Shown: in pieces, positions 25,358 through 34,914 of the stretch
Layout of the letters: each line of letters starts with the position of its first letter
How positions within the stretch are numbered: the stretch's first letter is position 1
DNA from: an uncultured Eubacteriales bacterium
GTDB taxonomy: Bacteria; Bacillota; Clostridia; Oscillospirales; CAG-272
Direction: 5' to 3'
Length of the DNA: 61,686 nt
NCBI GenBank assembly: GCA_900542425.1
Contig: UQNQ01000008.1
Location: 1 to 61,686, forward strand
Translations under genes and position numbers: made by a program
Notes under the pieces: model-generated
What the model was told of the DNA's origin: nothing
What the model saw: only the letters and a program-made list of their open reading frames with translations
Database searches by the model: none

Positions 25358-27028
25358 ATGACAGCAAAAGTAACAGTAGGCGGGAAAACACTGTATACGA
25401 TGCTCGTATCAGCGGCAAATACCCTTGAAAATAACAAAACGGAAATCAACGATCTTAACGTATTCCCTGTTCCGGACGGTGACACGGGAACCAACATGAG
25501 TCTCACACTCGGAGCAGTCCGTGAAATCGAGCCGAAAAAAGACGAAAGCGTATCTGAGTGTGCCACAAAAGCCGCAGATGCCGTTCTCCGTTCGGCCAGA
25601 GGCAATTCGGGAGCAATCCTTGCGCTTTTTTTCCGTGGATTTTCCAAATCCGTAAAAGGTAAAAAAGATGTTGATACCGAAGCGATTGCCAAAGCGTTTG
25701 AGGATGGAAAAAACGAAGCATACAAAGCGGTCATGAATCCGACAGAGGGCACCATTCTGACCGTCATCCGGAAATGTGCGGAAGAAGCAAAAAAAGCACA
25801 GAAAAAATTTACATCGGATGTTTCCGGCTTTTTCTCACAGATGGTAAAAACCGCAGAAAAAACGCTGGAAAAAACGCCGGAGCAGCTCCCTGTTCTGAAG
25901 GAAGCTCATGTTGTCGATGCCGGCGGCAAAGGATTTGTCATGATGTTAAACGGCATGCTTTCCGCGCTCAAGGGGAAACCTGTCAAAGCAAAAGCTACGG
26001 CAAAAAAGGCAGCTGGCACAGGCGCAAAAGCGGACTTCTCTGAATTCAACACCGCTGATATCAAATTCAGCTATTGTACCGAGTGTATCATCGAAAAAAA
26101 AGAATCGTATCGCGGAGAAGGGACATGTACTGCGCTTTATGATTACATCCGCAGCATCGGAGACAGTGCAGTCTTTGTCGATGCGGAGGATATTGTCAAG
26201 CTTCATATTCACACCAATGACCCGGGAATGGTATTAAATCAAGCCTTGGTTTACGGAGCACTTGCCACTGTGAAAATTGAAAATATGAAAAAACAGCATT
26301 CCGCTCTTGCTGAAATTGATGAAAGTGAAATTTCCGAGCAAACAAAAGAGGAACCATCCCCGGCAAAACCCGAAAAAAAATACGGCTTTGTCGCCGTCTG
26401 CATGGGAGATGGAATCCGGGATACTTTCCGTGATTTCTGTGTAGATGAAATCGTATACGGCGGACAAACGATGAATCCCAGTATGCAGGATATTCTGGAT
26501 GCTGTCAATCGGACACCGGCAGAAAATGTATTCATTCTGCCCAACAATAAAAATATCGACATGGTCGCATCTGAAGCGGCAAGTGTCGTCTCAGATAAAC
26601 ATGTTATTGTTCTTCATACCAAAAGTGTACCGGAAGGCATTTCCGCACTCCTCGCGTTTGATGAGGATGCCACACCTGAAGCAAACACCGACGCTATGTC
26701 TGAAGCGTTCGGTAAAGTCAAAACCATTTCTGTCACACATGCCGTACGGGATGCCACAATCGGCGGTGTTTCCGTAAAAAGCGGTCAGGCAATGGGACTG
26801 ATAGGAGGAAAAATCCGTTCCGTTGGAGAAAGCAGCCAAGAATGTGTAGAAAAGCTGCTTGACGTTGTAAAAGACGCGACTTACGTATCCGTATTTTACG
26901 GTGAAGACGTTGCGGAAGATGCTGCGGAAAATGTACAATCGCTTCTTACCGAAGCGGCGAGCGGAGCAGAGGTTATCTCCGTTCGAGGCGGTCAGCCGCT
27001 TTATGATTACATCATTTCGGTAGAATAA
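25358..27028 (+). CDS. fakA: DAK2-domain fatty acid kinase subunit
   Basis: A 556-residue protein with the FakA/YloV layout. The N-terminal DhaL-type ATP-binding domain (about 8-200) carries FPVPDGDTGTNMS (near 33-45) and RGNSGAILALFFRG. A linker of about 25 lysine/alanine-rich residues follows near 208-222. The middle domain has the CTECII and HIHTNDPG motifs, and the C-terminal DegV-like domain covers about 340-556. With a FakB partner it makes acyl-phosphate from free fatty acid, feeding PlsX/PlsY. GGGAGG precedes the ATG. It lies 54 bases after the DegV gene and ends at a terminator shared with the converging P-type ATPase gene. Confidence 0.9.
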   Translation: MTAKVTVGGKTLYTMLVSAANTLENNKTEINDLNVFPVPDGDTGTNMSLTLGAVREIEPKKDESVSECATKAADAVLRSARGNSGAILALFFRGFSKSVKGKKDVDTEAIAKAFEDGKNEAYKAVMNPTEGTILTVIRKCAEEAKKAQKKFTSDVSGFFSQMVKTAEKTLEKTPEQLPVLKEAHVVDAGGKGFVMMLNGMLSALKGKPVKAKATAKKAAGTGAKADFSEFNTADIKFSYCTECIIEKKESYRGEGTCTALYDYIRSIGDSAVFVDAEDIVKLHIHTNDPGMVLNQALVYGALATVKIENMKKQHSALAEIDESEISEQTKEEPSPAKPEKKYGFVAVCMGDGIRDTFRDFCVDEIVYGGQTMNPSMQDILDAVNRTPAENVFILPNNKNIDMVASEAASVVSDKHVIVLHTKSVPEGISALLAFDEDATPEANTDAMSEAFGKVKTISVTHAVRDATIGGVSVKSGQAMGLIGGKIRSVGESSQECVEKLLDVVKDATYVSVFYGEDVAEDAAENVQSLLTEAASGAEVISVRGGQPLYDYIISVE

Positions 27029-27033
27029 AAACA

Positions 27034-27077
27034 AAAAAATACCGTGCGGGTTTTCTCCTTTCCCGCACGGTATTTTT
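27034..27077 (+). terminator. Bidirectional terminator between fakA and the P-type ATPase gene
   Basis: Arms AAAAATACCGTGCGGG and CCCGCACGGTATTTTT, with A and T runs on both sides, so it works in both directions. Confidence 0.9.
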
Positions 27078-27142
27078 ATCATCTGCCGATAAAATCGGCA
27101 CGTCTTTTCTGAAACAGCAGGAAGAAAGACAGCTTCCTTTTG

Positions 27143-29530
27143 TCATTCATCCCGATTTTTCTTCCCTGTTTTTTTGAATATGGAAAGCTGAACCAAAATC
27201 CAGGAAATTCCCTCCATAACGGGATACACCAGTCCGCAGCTGATAGCTGCAAGCAGCAGTGCTTTTCCCGGCAAAAACACCAAAGAAAAAATCGCCCCCC
27301 CAAAAGTAACTCCTATCAGGAAAAGCGCCGCCATGGCAAGAAACAGCAAAAAGCGCTTCCATTCAAACGGCAGACAGACACGAAACAACACCGAAAGTCC
27401 GGAAACTCCTGCAATCAGTACACAAATTGTTGAAACTTGTGCATCAGAAAGTCCCATTGCTGCCCCCGCCAAAACAGCAGTAAGCACACCTGCCACAGTC
27501 GTCAAAGCACCAGGAAGAGCCTTCAAAAGGATATTGGAAAGAAAATTCCCTTGAATCCTGTTTTTATTCGGCTCCAAAGCAAGGAAAAAGGAAGGAATTC
27601 CAATGGTAACAACACTGATCAGTGTAAGCTGAATCGGCATAAAGGGGTAATTCTGAGAGATAAAAAGAAAACAAATCGCTAAAATAAAAGAAAATATCGT
27701 TTTGACAAGAAACAGCGAGGAGGCACGTTCAATGTTATTGATCACCCTTCGTCCCTCATCCACCACTCTCGGCATATTGGAAAAATCAGAAGAAAGCAGC
27801 ACAAGCTGCGAGATATGACGTGCAGCATCACTTCCGGAAGCCATGGCAATGCTGCAATCCGCGTCTTTCAATGCCAAAACATCATTTACTCCGTCTCCTG
27901 TCATGGCAACCGTATGCCCGCTTTTTTTCAGGCTCTGGATCAATGCCCTTTTCTGCTCTGGAGTAACTCTGCCAAAAACGGTATACCGAGAAACGGCATT
28001 ATCCAGCATCTCCTCGCCGTCAAGTGTACTTGCATCGATATAACGATCCGCTCCCTCAAGCCCTGCACGCAAAGCAACTTCGGAAACTGTGAGGGGATTG
28101 TCTCCGGATATTACCTTGATATCAACACCCTGCCGCTTGAAATAGGCAAGAGTTTCCGGGGCTTCCGGGCGAATTTTATCCGACAGGAGAAAATAAGCAA
28201 GCGGGACGATGTGTGCCGGGAGCGTCTGCCCCTCAAGCGGCTCCTCACTCTTTGCCAAAAGCAAAACCCTCGCTCCTGATGCGGCATAGGATTCTGTTTC
28301 CTCTTTCACCTTATCATATTCCCCACGCAGAATAAAGTCGGGAGCGCCGAGCAGATACGTTCCTTCCCCCTGAAAGCTGACCGCACTCCATTTCCGTTCC
28401 GAAGAAAAAGGAACCGAACCAATTTCCTTCCAGTCATCACGTTCCGGGAAACGATCTCTTAACGCCAATGAGGTCGCATTTTCATCGCGGGAAACTCGCA
28501 GGATATTTCCCATGATTGTCTGCGTATCAACTCCGTCCACAATCGGAATAACGGAGGTCACCTCCATTTTCCCTTCCGTCAGCGTTCCTGTCTTGTCAAG
28601 GCAAAGAACATCCACCCTCGCCAACGTTTCAATGCAATAAAGCTCCTGCACCAAAGTTTGATGCCTTGCCAATCGAATCACACCCACCGCCAGCGCCACG
28701 CTGGTCAAAAGAACAAGTCCTTCCGGGATCATACCGATCATAGCGGCAACCGTACTGACAATCGATTCGCTTATCGGCTCATGAAAGAGAAAATGAGCCT
28801 TCATGAACAGAAGAATTCCCACGGGAACGATGATGAAACTGACAATTTTCATAATCGTATTCAAAGACTTCATCAGCTGAGAAACCATTTTTCTCGGGCG
28901 TTTCGCTTCTTTTGAAAGCTTAGCAATATAGTTTTCATCTCCCACATGCTCGACAGACGCATAACAGGTTCCTGACACCAAAAAACTGCCTGACATCAGA
29001 AGCTCACCAGGTCTTTTCATCAGAGGGACAGATTCCCCGGTCAGGATAGACTCGTCTACCTCGACCTCGCCTTCCCTGATCAAACAGTCCGACGGAACCT
29101 GATTGCCGGATGTTAAGATAATCACATCATCGGGCACCAGCTCGGAAACGTCAATTTCCTGTTTTTTACCATTTCGGACACAATGGGCAACGGGAGCAGA
29201 CAAAAGAGACAGCTTTTCAATCGTTTTTTTCGCACGAAGTTCCTGAATAATTCCAATCAGCGTATTGGAGATTACAACACCCATAAACAACAGATTTTTA
29301 TAGGAACCCGTAAAAAAAACAAGAAGCGCCAAAACAAAATTCAAAAGATTGAATAATGTGAAAATATTGCCGAAGACAATCTGTCCGGTTGTTTTTTCAG
29401 GTGTTTCCGTTACCTGATTGACAAGACCCGCCCGAACTCTTTCCTCAATTTCATTCTCTGAAAGCCCGATATGAAGATCGGCTTGGATTCGGTTTACAGC
29501 ACCTTTCTTCGGTGCTCGAATACGTGACAT
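27143..29530 (-). CDS. P-type cation-transporting ATPase (CtpE-like)
   Basis: A 795-residue membrane pump. The actuator domain has ILTGESVPL (near 165), membrane helix 4 carries IPEGLVLLTS (near 270), phosphorylation is at the Asp of CLDKTGTLTEG (near 310) and the hinge is MTGDGVNDVLALKDADC (near 560). About ten helices, the last six at the C-terminus. The PEGL motif and the absence of N-terminal metal domains resemble the mycobacterial CtpE group, for which calcium transport has been reported; Ca2+ or Mg2+ are both possible here. The ATG is chosen with AAAGGAAA upstream, and a GTG eleven codons earlier is the alternative. The 309 bases before it hold the tpiA terminator and an unassigned stretch. 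Confidence 0.88.
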   Translation of the reverse strand: MSRIRAPKKGAVNRIQADLHIGLSENEIEERVRAGLVNQVTETPEKTTGQIVFGNIFTLFNLLNFVLALLVFFTGSYKNLLFMGVVISNTLIGIIQELRAKKTIEKLSLLSAPVAHCVRNGKKQEIDVSELVPDDVIILTSGNQVPSDCLIREGEVEVDESILTGESVPLMKRPGELLMSGSFLVSGTCYASVEHVGDENYIAKLSKEAKRPRKMVSQLMKSLNTIMKIVSFIIVPVGILLFMKAHFLFHEPISESIVSTVAAMIGMIPEGLVLLTSVALAVGVIRLARHQTLVQELYCIETLARVDVLCLDKTGTLTEGKMEVTSVIPIVDGVDTQTIMGNILRVSRDENATSLALRDRFPERDDWKEIGSVPFSSERKWSAVSFQGEGTYLLGAPDFILRGEYDKVKEETESYAASGARVLLLAKSEEPLEGQTLPAHIVPLAYFLLSDKIRPEAPETLAYFKRQGVDIKVISGDNPLTVSEVALRAGLEGADRYIDASTLDGEEMLDNAVSRYTVFGRVTPEQKRALIQSLKKSGHTVAMTGDGVNDVLALKDADCSIAMASGSDAARHISQLVLLSSDFSNMPRVVDEGRRVINNIERASSLFLVKTIFSFILAICFLFISQNYPFMPIQLTLISVVTIGIPSFFLALEPNKNRIQGNFLSNILLKALPGALTTVAGVLTAVLAGAAMGLSDAQVSTICVLIAGVSGLSVLFRVCLPFEWKRFLLFLAMAALFLIGVTFGGAIFSLVFLPGKALLLAAISCGLVYPVMEGISWILVQLSIFKKTGKKNRDE

Positions 29531-29716
29531 GGATTTTCCTTTCTTTTTTGTCTTTCTTTTCACACAATTAAAAACATCAATATCATAAGGCTTGCCCTAT
29601 CGAATGACAGTTATGCAAATGCACGGCAAATCCTGGGTTCGACCCGCTATATCCATTTCCTTAACAATCCCGCTTGTCATGCATAAGCCGAAGAAAAGGA
29701 TACAGAATACCTATCT
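29531..29716 (-). other. Leader region of the P-type ATPase gene, unassigned
   Basis: The region between the tpiA terminator and the ATPase start has no open frame I trust. It contains the short dyad GGGTTCGACCC at about 29635-29645. I see no match to the manganese or magnesium riboswitch cores I know. Confidence 0.3.
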
Positions 29717-29763
29717 GAAAAGAAAAAACCCCTACAAACAGTTTCCCATTCGCATAGAGGTTT
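29717..29763 (-). terminator. Terminator of the pgk-tpiA operon
   Basis: On the minus strand AAACCTCTA and TAGGGGTTT pair (nine pairs, one wobble) and are followed by TTTTCTTTT. A further perfect hairpin, CTGACCGTTCCG/CGGAACGGTCAG, lies closer to tpiA at 29797-29831. Confidence 0.7.
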
Positions 29764-29839
29764 CAAAGCTTGTTTTTTGATACATCATTCCGATTCTGAC
29801 CGTTCCGCAAAATCCATCACGGAACGGTCAGTTTATTTG

Positions 29840-30607
29840 TTATTGTGCCGCTTTTACGATTACCGTGAAATCATCCGATTTCAGCGACGCGCCGCCGATG
29901 AGTCCTCCGTCGATATTCTCCATCGACAAAAGCTCCGCCGCGTTGCCGGCATTCATCGACCCACCATATTGAATGGTAACCTCGTCGGCTGCGGATTCTC
30001 CATAAAGAGAAGCTACCACACCGCGGATAGCCGCGCAAACCTCTTCTGCCTGAGCCGCTGTTGCCGTTCTTCCGGTACCGATTGCCCAAACAGGTTCATA
30101 TGCGATAATGATATTTTTCAGTTCTTCAGATGAAACACCGAGCAGTGCAATTTTGGTCTGTCTTGCCACCGTTTCATAGGTAACGCCCTGTTCACGCTCG
30201 GTAAGCGTTTCTCCGACACAAAGAATAACAGTAAGACCGTTTGCAAGCCCTGCTTTCAGTCTGCCATTCACCGTTACATCCGTTTCCCCAAAATACTGAC
30301 GGCGCTCGCTGTGTCCGACGATAACATATTTCACACCGCATTCGGCAAGCATCTCGCCTGAAATCTCGCCCGTATACGCGCCCTTCGGCTCCATATGAAC
30401 ATTCTCAGCGCCAATTTCAATATTGGTATTCTTTGCCGCCTCAACTGCCGCTGCAATATCCACAAACGGAACACAAAGTACGATTTTGCATCCGGAAAGT
30501 CCCGCAACCTTCGGAGCAAGCTCCTCAATAAACGCTTTCGTTTTAGCGGGAGTCATATTCATTTTCCAGTTTCCCGCGATAACCGCGGCTCTTTTTGTCT
30601 TATTCAT
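29840..30607 (-). CDS. tpiA: Triosephosphate isomerase
   Basis: A 255-residue TIM barrel that interconverts dihydroxyacetone phosphate and glyceraldehyde-3-phosphate. It has AGNWKMN (Asn/Lys), the catalytic histidine in VGHSERR, the glutamate in YEPVWAIGTG and the phosphate loop GGSMNAGNA. The ATG is chosen with GAGGTG six bases upstream on the minus strand, rather than an in-frame GTG three codons earlier that lies inside that site. It follows pgk by 21 bases. Confidence 0.96.
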   Translation of the reverse strand: MNKTKRAAVIAGNWKMNMTPAKTKAFIEELAPKVAGLSGCKIVLCVPFVDIAAAVEAAKNTNIEIGAENVHMEPKGAYTGEISGEMLAECGVKYVIVGHSERRQYFGETDVTVNGRLKAGLANGLTVILCVGETLTEREQGVTYETVARQTKIALLGVSSEELKNIIIAYEPVWAIGTGRTATAAQAEEVCAAIRGVVASLYGESAADEVTIQYGGSMNAGNAAELLSMENIDGGLIGGASLKSDDFTVIVKAAQ

Positions 30608-30628
30608 CTCTGTCACCTCATACCGAAA

Positions 30629-31924
30629 TTATTTATCAAGCAGGCAAGCAATTCCGGGAAGCTCTTTACCCTCCAGAAATTCAAGAGAAGCACCGCCGCC
30701 TGTTGAAATATGTGTCATCTTATCCGCAAAACCAAGCTTCTCTACCGCCGCCGCAGAATCACCGCCGCCAATGATGGAAATCGCTCCGGAATCCGCAACT
30801 GCTTTTGCCACGGACTCGGTACCGGCAGCGAAATTCTTCCATTCGGACACGCCCATAGGTCCATTCCATACCACGGTACCGGATCCCTCAATGGTTTTGG
30901 AGAAAAGCTCTCTGGTAACAGGACCAATATCCAATCCCATCCAACCATCCGGAATAGAATCCGAATAGATTACCATATGGGTAGCATTTTCATCATATTC
31001 GCGTCCGACAACATTATCAACGGGAATGAGGAAATTGACGCCCTTGGCACGAGCTGCCGCCATCATTTGCTTTGCATCCTCAATTCGGTCCGTCTCACAG
31101 AGAGAAGTTCCAACCGTATTGCCCATTGCGGCAAAAAACGTATATGCCATACCACCGCCGATGATAAGAGTGTCGACTTTCTCCATCAAATTGTTAATAA
31201 CGCCGATCTTGTCGGAAACCTTTGCTCCGCCAAGAATCGCGACAAACGGACGCTTCGGATTTTCCAAAGCCGCTCCCATTACGCTGATTTCTTTCTGAAT
31301 GAGATATCCGCAAACTGCGGGAAGATATGCCGCAACTCCAGCCGTGGAAGCATGTGCACGGTGTGCCGAGCCGAAGGCATCATTGACATATATCTCTGCT
31401 AAAGAAGCAAGTTCTTTTGAAAATTCCGGATCGTTTTTCTCTTCTCTGGCGTCAAAACGCACGTTTTCAATTAAAACAGCGTCGCCCCCCTTGAGAGCGG
31501 AAATTTTTGCTTTTGCATCCTCACCGACAATATCCGATGCAAAAGCGACTTTACCGTTCAAGTATTCGTTAAGCCTGTCCGCCACCGGCTTCAGCGAAAA
31601 TTTCTCTTTGTCTGCGAGCGCTTTTTTCAGCATGTCCGCCTTCGCCGCAGCTTGCTGTTCTGCAGGAAGCTCCTCAACCTTTTTCTTTTCTTTTTTTGTA
31701 AGTCCAAATCCTTCCGTCAAGACATTGTGCGGTTTGCCAAGATGGGAGCAAAGAATCACTTTGCAACCCTTGTCAAGCAAATACTTGATCGTGGGAAGTG
31801 CCTCTACAATTCTCTTGTCACTTGTAATCGCGCCGTCTTTCAGCGGAACGTTGAAGTCACATCTGACAAGAACTTTTTTTCCTGCGACATCGATATCTTC
31901 GATGGTTTTTTTGTTGTAGTTCAT
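30629..31924 (-). CDS. pgk: Phosphoglycerate kinase
   Basis: A 431-residue glycolytic kinase that makes ATP from 1,3-bisphosphoglycerate. Landmarks are VLVRCDFNVPL (N-terminal substrate site), SHLGKP, RAHASTAGVA, LGGAKVSDKIGVI and GGGDSAAAVEK with the STGGGASLE loop. It is 30 or so residues longer than the usual 390-400, because of a lysine/alanine-rich insertion at about residues 70-105 after the SHLGKP motif; some clostridial relatives share such an insertion. Its promoter is clear (see below), and tpiA follows in the same transcript. Confidence 0.96.
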   Translation of the reverse strand: MNYNKKTIEDIDVAGKKVLVRCDFNVPLKDGAITSDKRIVEALPTIKYLLDKGCKVILCSHLGKPHNVLTEGFGLTKKEKKKVEELPAEQQAAAKADMLKKALADKEKFSLKPVADRLNEYLNGKVAFASDIVGEDAKAKISALKGGDAVLIENVRFDAREEKNDPEFSKELASLAEIYVNDAFGSAHRAHASTAGVAAYLPAVCGYLIQKEISVMGAALENPKRPFVAILGGAKVSDKIGVINNLMEKVDTLIIGGGMAYTFFAAMGNTVGTSLCETDRIEDAKQMMAAARAKGVNFLIPVDNVVGREYDENATHMVIYSDSIPDGWMGLDIGPVTRELFSKTIEGSGTVVWNGPMGVSEWKNFAAGTESVAKAVADSGAISIIGGGDSAAAVEKLGFADKMTHISTGGGASLEFLEGKELPGIACLLDK

Positions 31925-31957
31925 GTTTTTACCTCTTACCTGATAGTATTTACAAAT

Positions 31958-31986
31958 AGTATATCATCAACAAAATTCATTTGCAA
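31958..31986 (-). promoter_or_regulatory. Promoter of pgk-tpiA
   Basis: On the minus strand TTGCAA (31986-31981), a 17-base spacer and TATACT (31963-31958), starting about 27 bases before pgk. The remaining stretch to 32339 is AT-rich with no gene; only the terminator at its far end is recognisable. Confidence 0.7.
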
Positions 31987-32270
31987 TATAATTTTGCAAA
32001 TAATTTCCTTGAATATGTGCTTTTCAAAGAAAATTAACATTTCTGCCGAAATCTCAGTAAAGCACAAATCCTTTTTTCTTTTAAATAGAATTCATATAAC
32101 AATATTTCGTCCTTCTTTTCAAGAAAATAGCCTTCCGAAAAGGATTTTGTGAAAAATATATTTCACGATACCACAGTTTTTTCACTTCTCTTACGGAAGG
32201 CGAACCCTTTTGAAAAGTTTTTTGTAAATCTTTTTTAGAACCGGACATTAACTTTTTCTCAGACAAAAGC

Positions 32271-32307
32271 AAAAGCCGAGGGGTTCACGATGTACTCCTC
32301 GGTTTTT
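32271..32307 (-). terminator. Terminator of the uppP-to-U32 gene row
   Basis: On the minus strand AAAACCGAGGAGT pairs with the segment containing CCTCGGCTTTT, followed by GCTTTTG. On the plus strand it also ends in TTTTTATTTT. Confidence 0.75.
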
Positions 32308-32339
32308 ATTTTATATGCAAATTGTATCTGTTTTTCGTT

Positions 32340-33572
32340 CTATTTCTCATCTGCACTGCGCATGATATCGCCTTCCTTTACCACAAACGGCACGGATAAA
32401 ACGAACTTCATAAACGGATGCGGTGCCGATTCGATTTCAATTCCTTCCGTATCTGTCATTTTCTCGATTTGAAAACCACGTCCCGGATGCCCCGGCGATA
32501 TAATCTCGACATAATCATGAACCTTGGTTTTATTGCGTTGAATGAATGTCGCCTTTCCGCTTTTTTCGTCATAACCGCAGCAAACAGCCAGATATGCTTT
32601 TTCCCTCAGATAACCGGGAGAAGTACAAACCTGAGCTTGTTCTGAAGGCAGGTCAAAATAATATCCTGTGCAATATTCCCGATGGCTGACAGAATCCAGT
32701 TCGCGCTGCCAGCACGTATCAAAAACATAATGTTCCTTGTCCTGTATGTAGGAGTCGATGACAGCCCGATAGGAATTTGTCACAACCGCCGTATAATAGG
32801 CGCTTTTCATACGTCCCTCGATTTTAAAAGACGTAACCCCGGCATCGATAAGCTCCGGCATATGTTCAATCATACAAAGATCTTTTGAACTCATGATAAA
32901 GGTGCCGTCCGATGTCTGCTCAATAGGAAACGGCATATCGGGACGTTTCTCCTCCCGAATCGTATAGTTCCAGCGGCAGGGCTGCGCACAGGCGCCTCTG
33001 TTCGCATCTCTGCCGACAAGCGCGTTGGAAAGCAGACAGCGTCCTGAAAAGGATACACACATAGAACCATGAATAAACGTCTCAAGCGCCAGATCCTCCG
33101 GGACTGCACGACGGATTTCCCGGATTTCCGAAAGAGAAAGCTCCCGCGCCAACACAACACGCGTGGCACCAAGCTCATGCCAAGCTCTTGCTGCGGCGGA
33201 ACTGACAATACCTGACTGCGTAGAAATATGAATCTCCGTCGCAGGAAGAAATTCCTTCACCAGCTCCATCACACCGATATCCGCAACAATCGCACCGTCG
33301 GGAACACCGGACGGCATACATGCAAGCTCCCGCAAAAAATTCCGAAGCGCCGGATATTCTGCTTCATGCGGCAGTGTATTGATGGTAAGATAAATCTTTT
33401 TCCCACGCTCATGCGCATAAGCGACAGCAAGATTCAGTTCTTCCACTTTAAAATTGTCTGCTGCCGCTCGCATTCCGAACCGCTCGCCCGCAAGATAGAC
33501 GGCATCGGCACCGTACAAAAATGCCATTTTCATTTTTTCAAAATTTCCTGCGGGAGATAAAAGCTCTGTCAT
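32340..33572 (-). CDS. U32-family peptidase-like protein (tRNA/rRNA hydroxylation family)
   Basis: A 410-residue member of the U32 family. It begins MTELLSPAGNFEKMKMA and has the signature E-T-F-I-H-G-S-M-C...G-R-C-L-L-S, plus the cysteine cluster RGACAQPCRW and the C-terminal C-x-G-Y-Y. Family members RlhA and TrhP hydroxylate RNA bases using an iron-sulfur cluster and prephenate; others were annotated as collagenases. The closest function is more likely RNA modification. The ATG with AAAGGACC before it is preferred; the 42 codons upstream overlap the region behind mltG. Such genes regularly follow mltG in Bacillota. Confidence 0.85.
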   Translation of the reverse strand: MTELLSPAGNFEKMKMAFLYGADAVYLAGERFGMRAAADNFKVEELNLAVAYAHERGKKIYLTINTLPHEAEYPALRNFLRELACMPSGVPDGAIVADIGVMELVKEFLPATEIHISTQSGIVSSAAARAWHELGATRVVLARELSLSEIREIRRAVPEDLALETFIHGSMCVSFSGRCLLSNALVGRDANRGACAQPCRWNYTIREEKRPDMPFPIEQTSDGTFIMSSKDLCMIEHMPELIDAGVTSFKIEGRMKSAYYTAVVTNSYRAVIDSYIQDKEHYVFDTCWQRELDSVSHREYCTGYYFDLPSEQAQVCTSPGYLREKAYLAVCCGYDEKSGKATFIQRNKTKVHDYVEIISPGHPGRGFQIEKMTDTEGIEIESAPHPFMKFVLSVPFVVKEGDIMRSADEK

Positions 33573-33731
33573 ATACGGTCCTTTCCTTTCCGTGCTCCCC
33601 CGAACAAGCCAAAGCACGGGAACTGTTTTTTGTCCCAGGAATCCTCTTTTGTTTTTGATTCTCAGATACATGACCTCAACGGAGAGTATCATTTTCATTC
33701 GGAAACAAAATGGATACCTTTTAAAAGGGCA

Positions 33732-34778
33732 TTATTTCAGCCCTGCAACCGCACGCAGATGCTCCTCATACGTGCGGGAGAAAATCGTCGTTCTGTCCTT
33801 TGCAGATACAAAATAATAATAATCGGTGTCGGCAGGATAAACCGCTGCCTGAAGCGCGGCAAGTCCGGGTGAACAAATCGCACCCGGCGGAAGTCCCCGA
33901 TATAAATAGGTGTTGTAAGGACTATCGATGGAACGAATATCGTCCGCTGTCAGCATTTCATCGTCACCATTCCGTTCTTTGGCATATTTCACAGTCGCAT
34001 CGCTTTCAAGAAACGGATAATTGGAATTTTTCAGCCTGTTACAAAACACAGAGGCAATACCCGGCATATCGCTGACATAATACGCTTCACTTTCAATAAC
34101 GGATGCAAGCCGAACCGCTTCATCGACAGAATACCCGGACTTTTCGGCGGCAGCACGCAGATCCTCGTCAAACTTTGTGTTGAAGTTGGCAAGAAGTTTT
34201 GCAATAATCTCCGTTTCCGTAGAGTCTGCATAAACAAAATAGGTGTCCGGGAAAAGATATCCGTCAAGGCGATAGCTCCGTCCCGTATCCTCCGGAATTT
34301 CGGCAATGAAGTCATAGCCGAAACTTCCGCCATTCTCAATCACATCGGCAAAACCTTCCGGCGTACCAATTCCAATCGAGACAAAAAGAGCAATGATTTC
34401 ATCCGTTGTATAACCCTCCGGAATGGTCACTTTTATTTGAGAACGGGCTCCCCGATGCGCAGACAATGCATAACGCAGCTCATCATAGCTCATTGCGTCG
34501 TTCAACACAAATTCGCCGGACAGATATTCCCCTTTCCAAGAACGCATCAAGGCATAAAGCCGATAGATGAAGGGAAAACGAATCAACCCGTTTTGCTTTA
34601 GAATAGAGGAAACATCCTCAGCCGTTGCGTTTTCGGGAATGGTAACCGTCTTTTCTCCCGTATCCGAAACAAACGCAAATACATCGTTGGCGATGAAAAT
34701 AACCGCCGCTGACAATATTACGGACAGAAGAAAGGAAATCCCGACGATCCGCCATCCATGAGCGGCACCTTTTTTCAT
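33732..34778 (-). CDS. mltG: Endolytic murein transglycosylase MltG
   Basis: A 348-residue single-pass membrane protein. The helix at residues 10-32 anchors a LysM-like segment (about 40-110) and the YceG catalytic domain. The active glutamate is in ASVIESEAYY (near 222). RLDGYLFPDTY and YNTYLYRGLPPGAICSPG are family motifs. It cuts nascent peptidoglycan strands and helps end glycan synthesis. GGAG precedes the ATG. It sits in a row of envelope and nucleotide genes on the minus strand. Confidence 0.93.
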   Translation of the reverse strand: MKKGAAHGWRIVGISFLLSVILSAAVIFIANDVFAFVSDTGEKTVTIPENATAEDVSSILKQNGLIRFPFIYRLYALMRSWKGEYLSGEFVLNDAMSYDELRYALSAHRGARSQIKVTIPEGYTTDEIIALFVSIGIGTPEGFADVIENGGSFGYDFIAEIPEDTGRSYRLDGYLFPDTYFVYADSTETEIIAKLLANFNTKFDEDLRAAAEKSGYSVDEAVRLASVIESEAYYVSDMPGIASVFCNRLKNSNYPFLESDATVKYAKERNGDDEMLTADDIRSIDSPYNTYLYRGLPPGAICSPGLAALQAAVYPADTDYYYFVSAKDRTTIFSRTYEEHLRAVAGLK

Positions 34779-34914
34779 ATTGTTCTCCGTTCCGCCGTCC
34801 GGTCAAAGCGGAAACCTTACACCGCATAAGCCGAAACGACAAGCTCACAAAACATTTTCACAGCGCAAAAATCGCGCTTTTTCAATTATTTTGTTCCGGA
34901 GAGTGTTTTTTCAT

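Noticed and set aside
29629..29650. A tRNA-like T-arm sequence, TGGGTTCGACCC
   Set aside because: The stem has only three pairs with a short loop, and no anticodon or acceptor arms fit around it.
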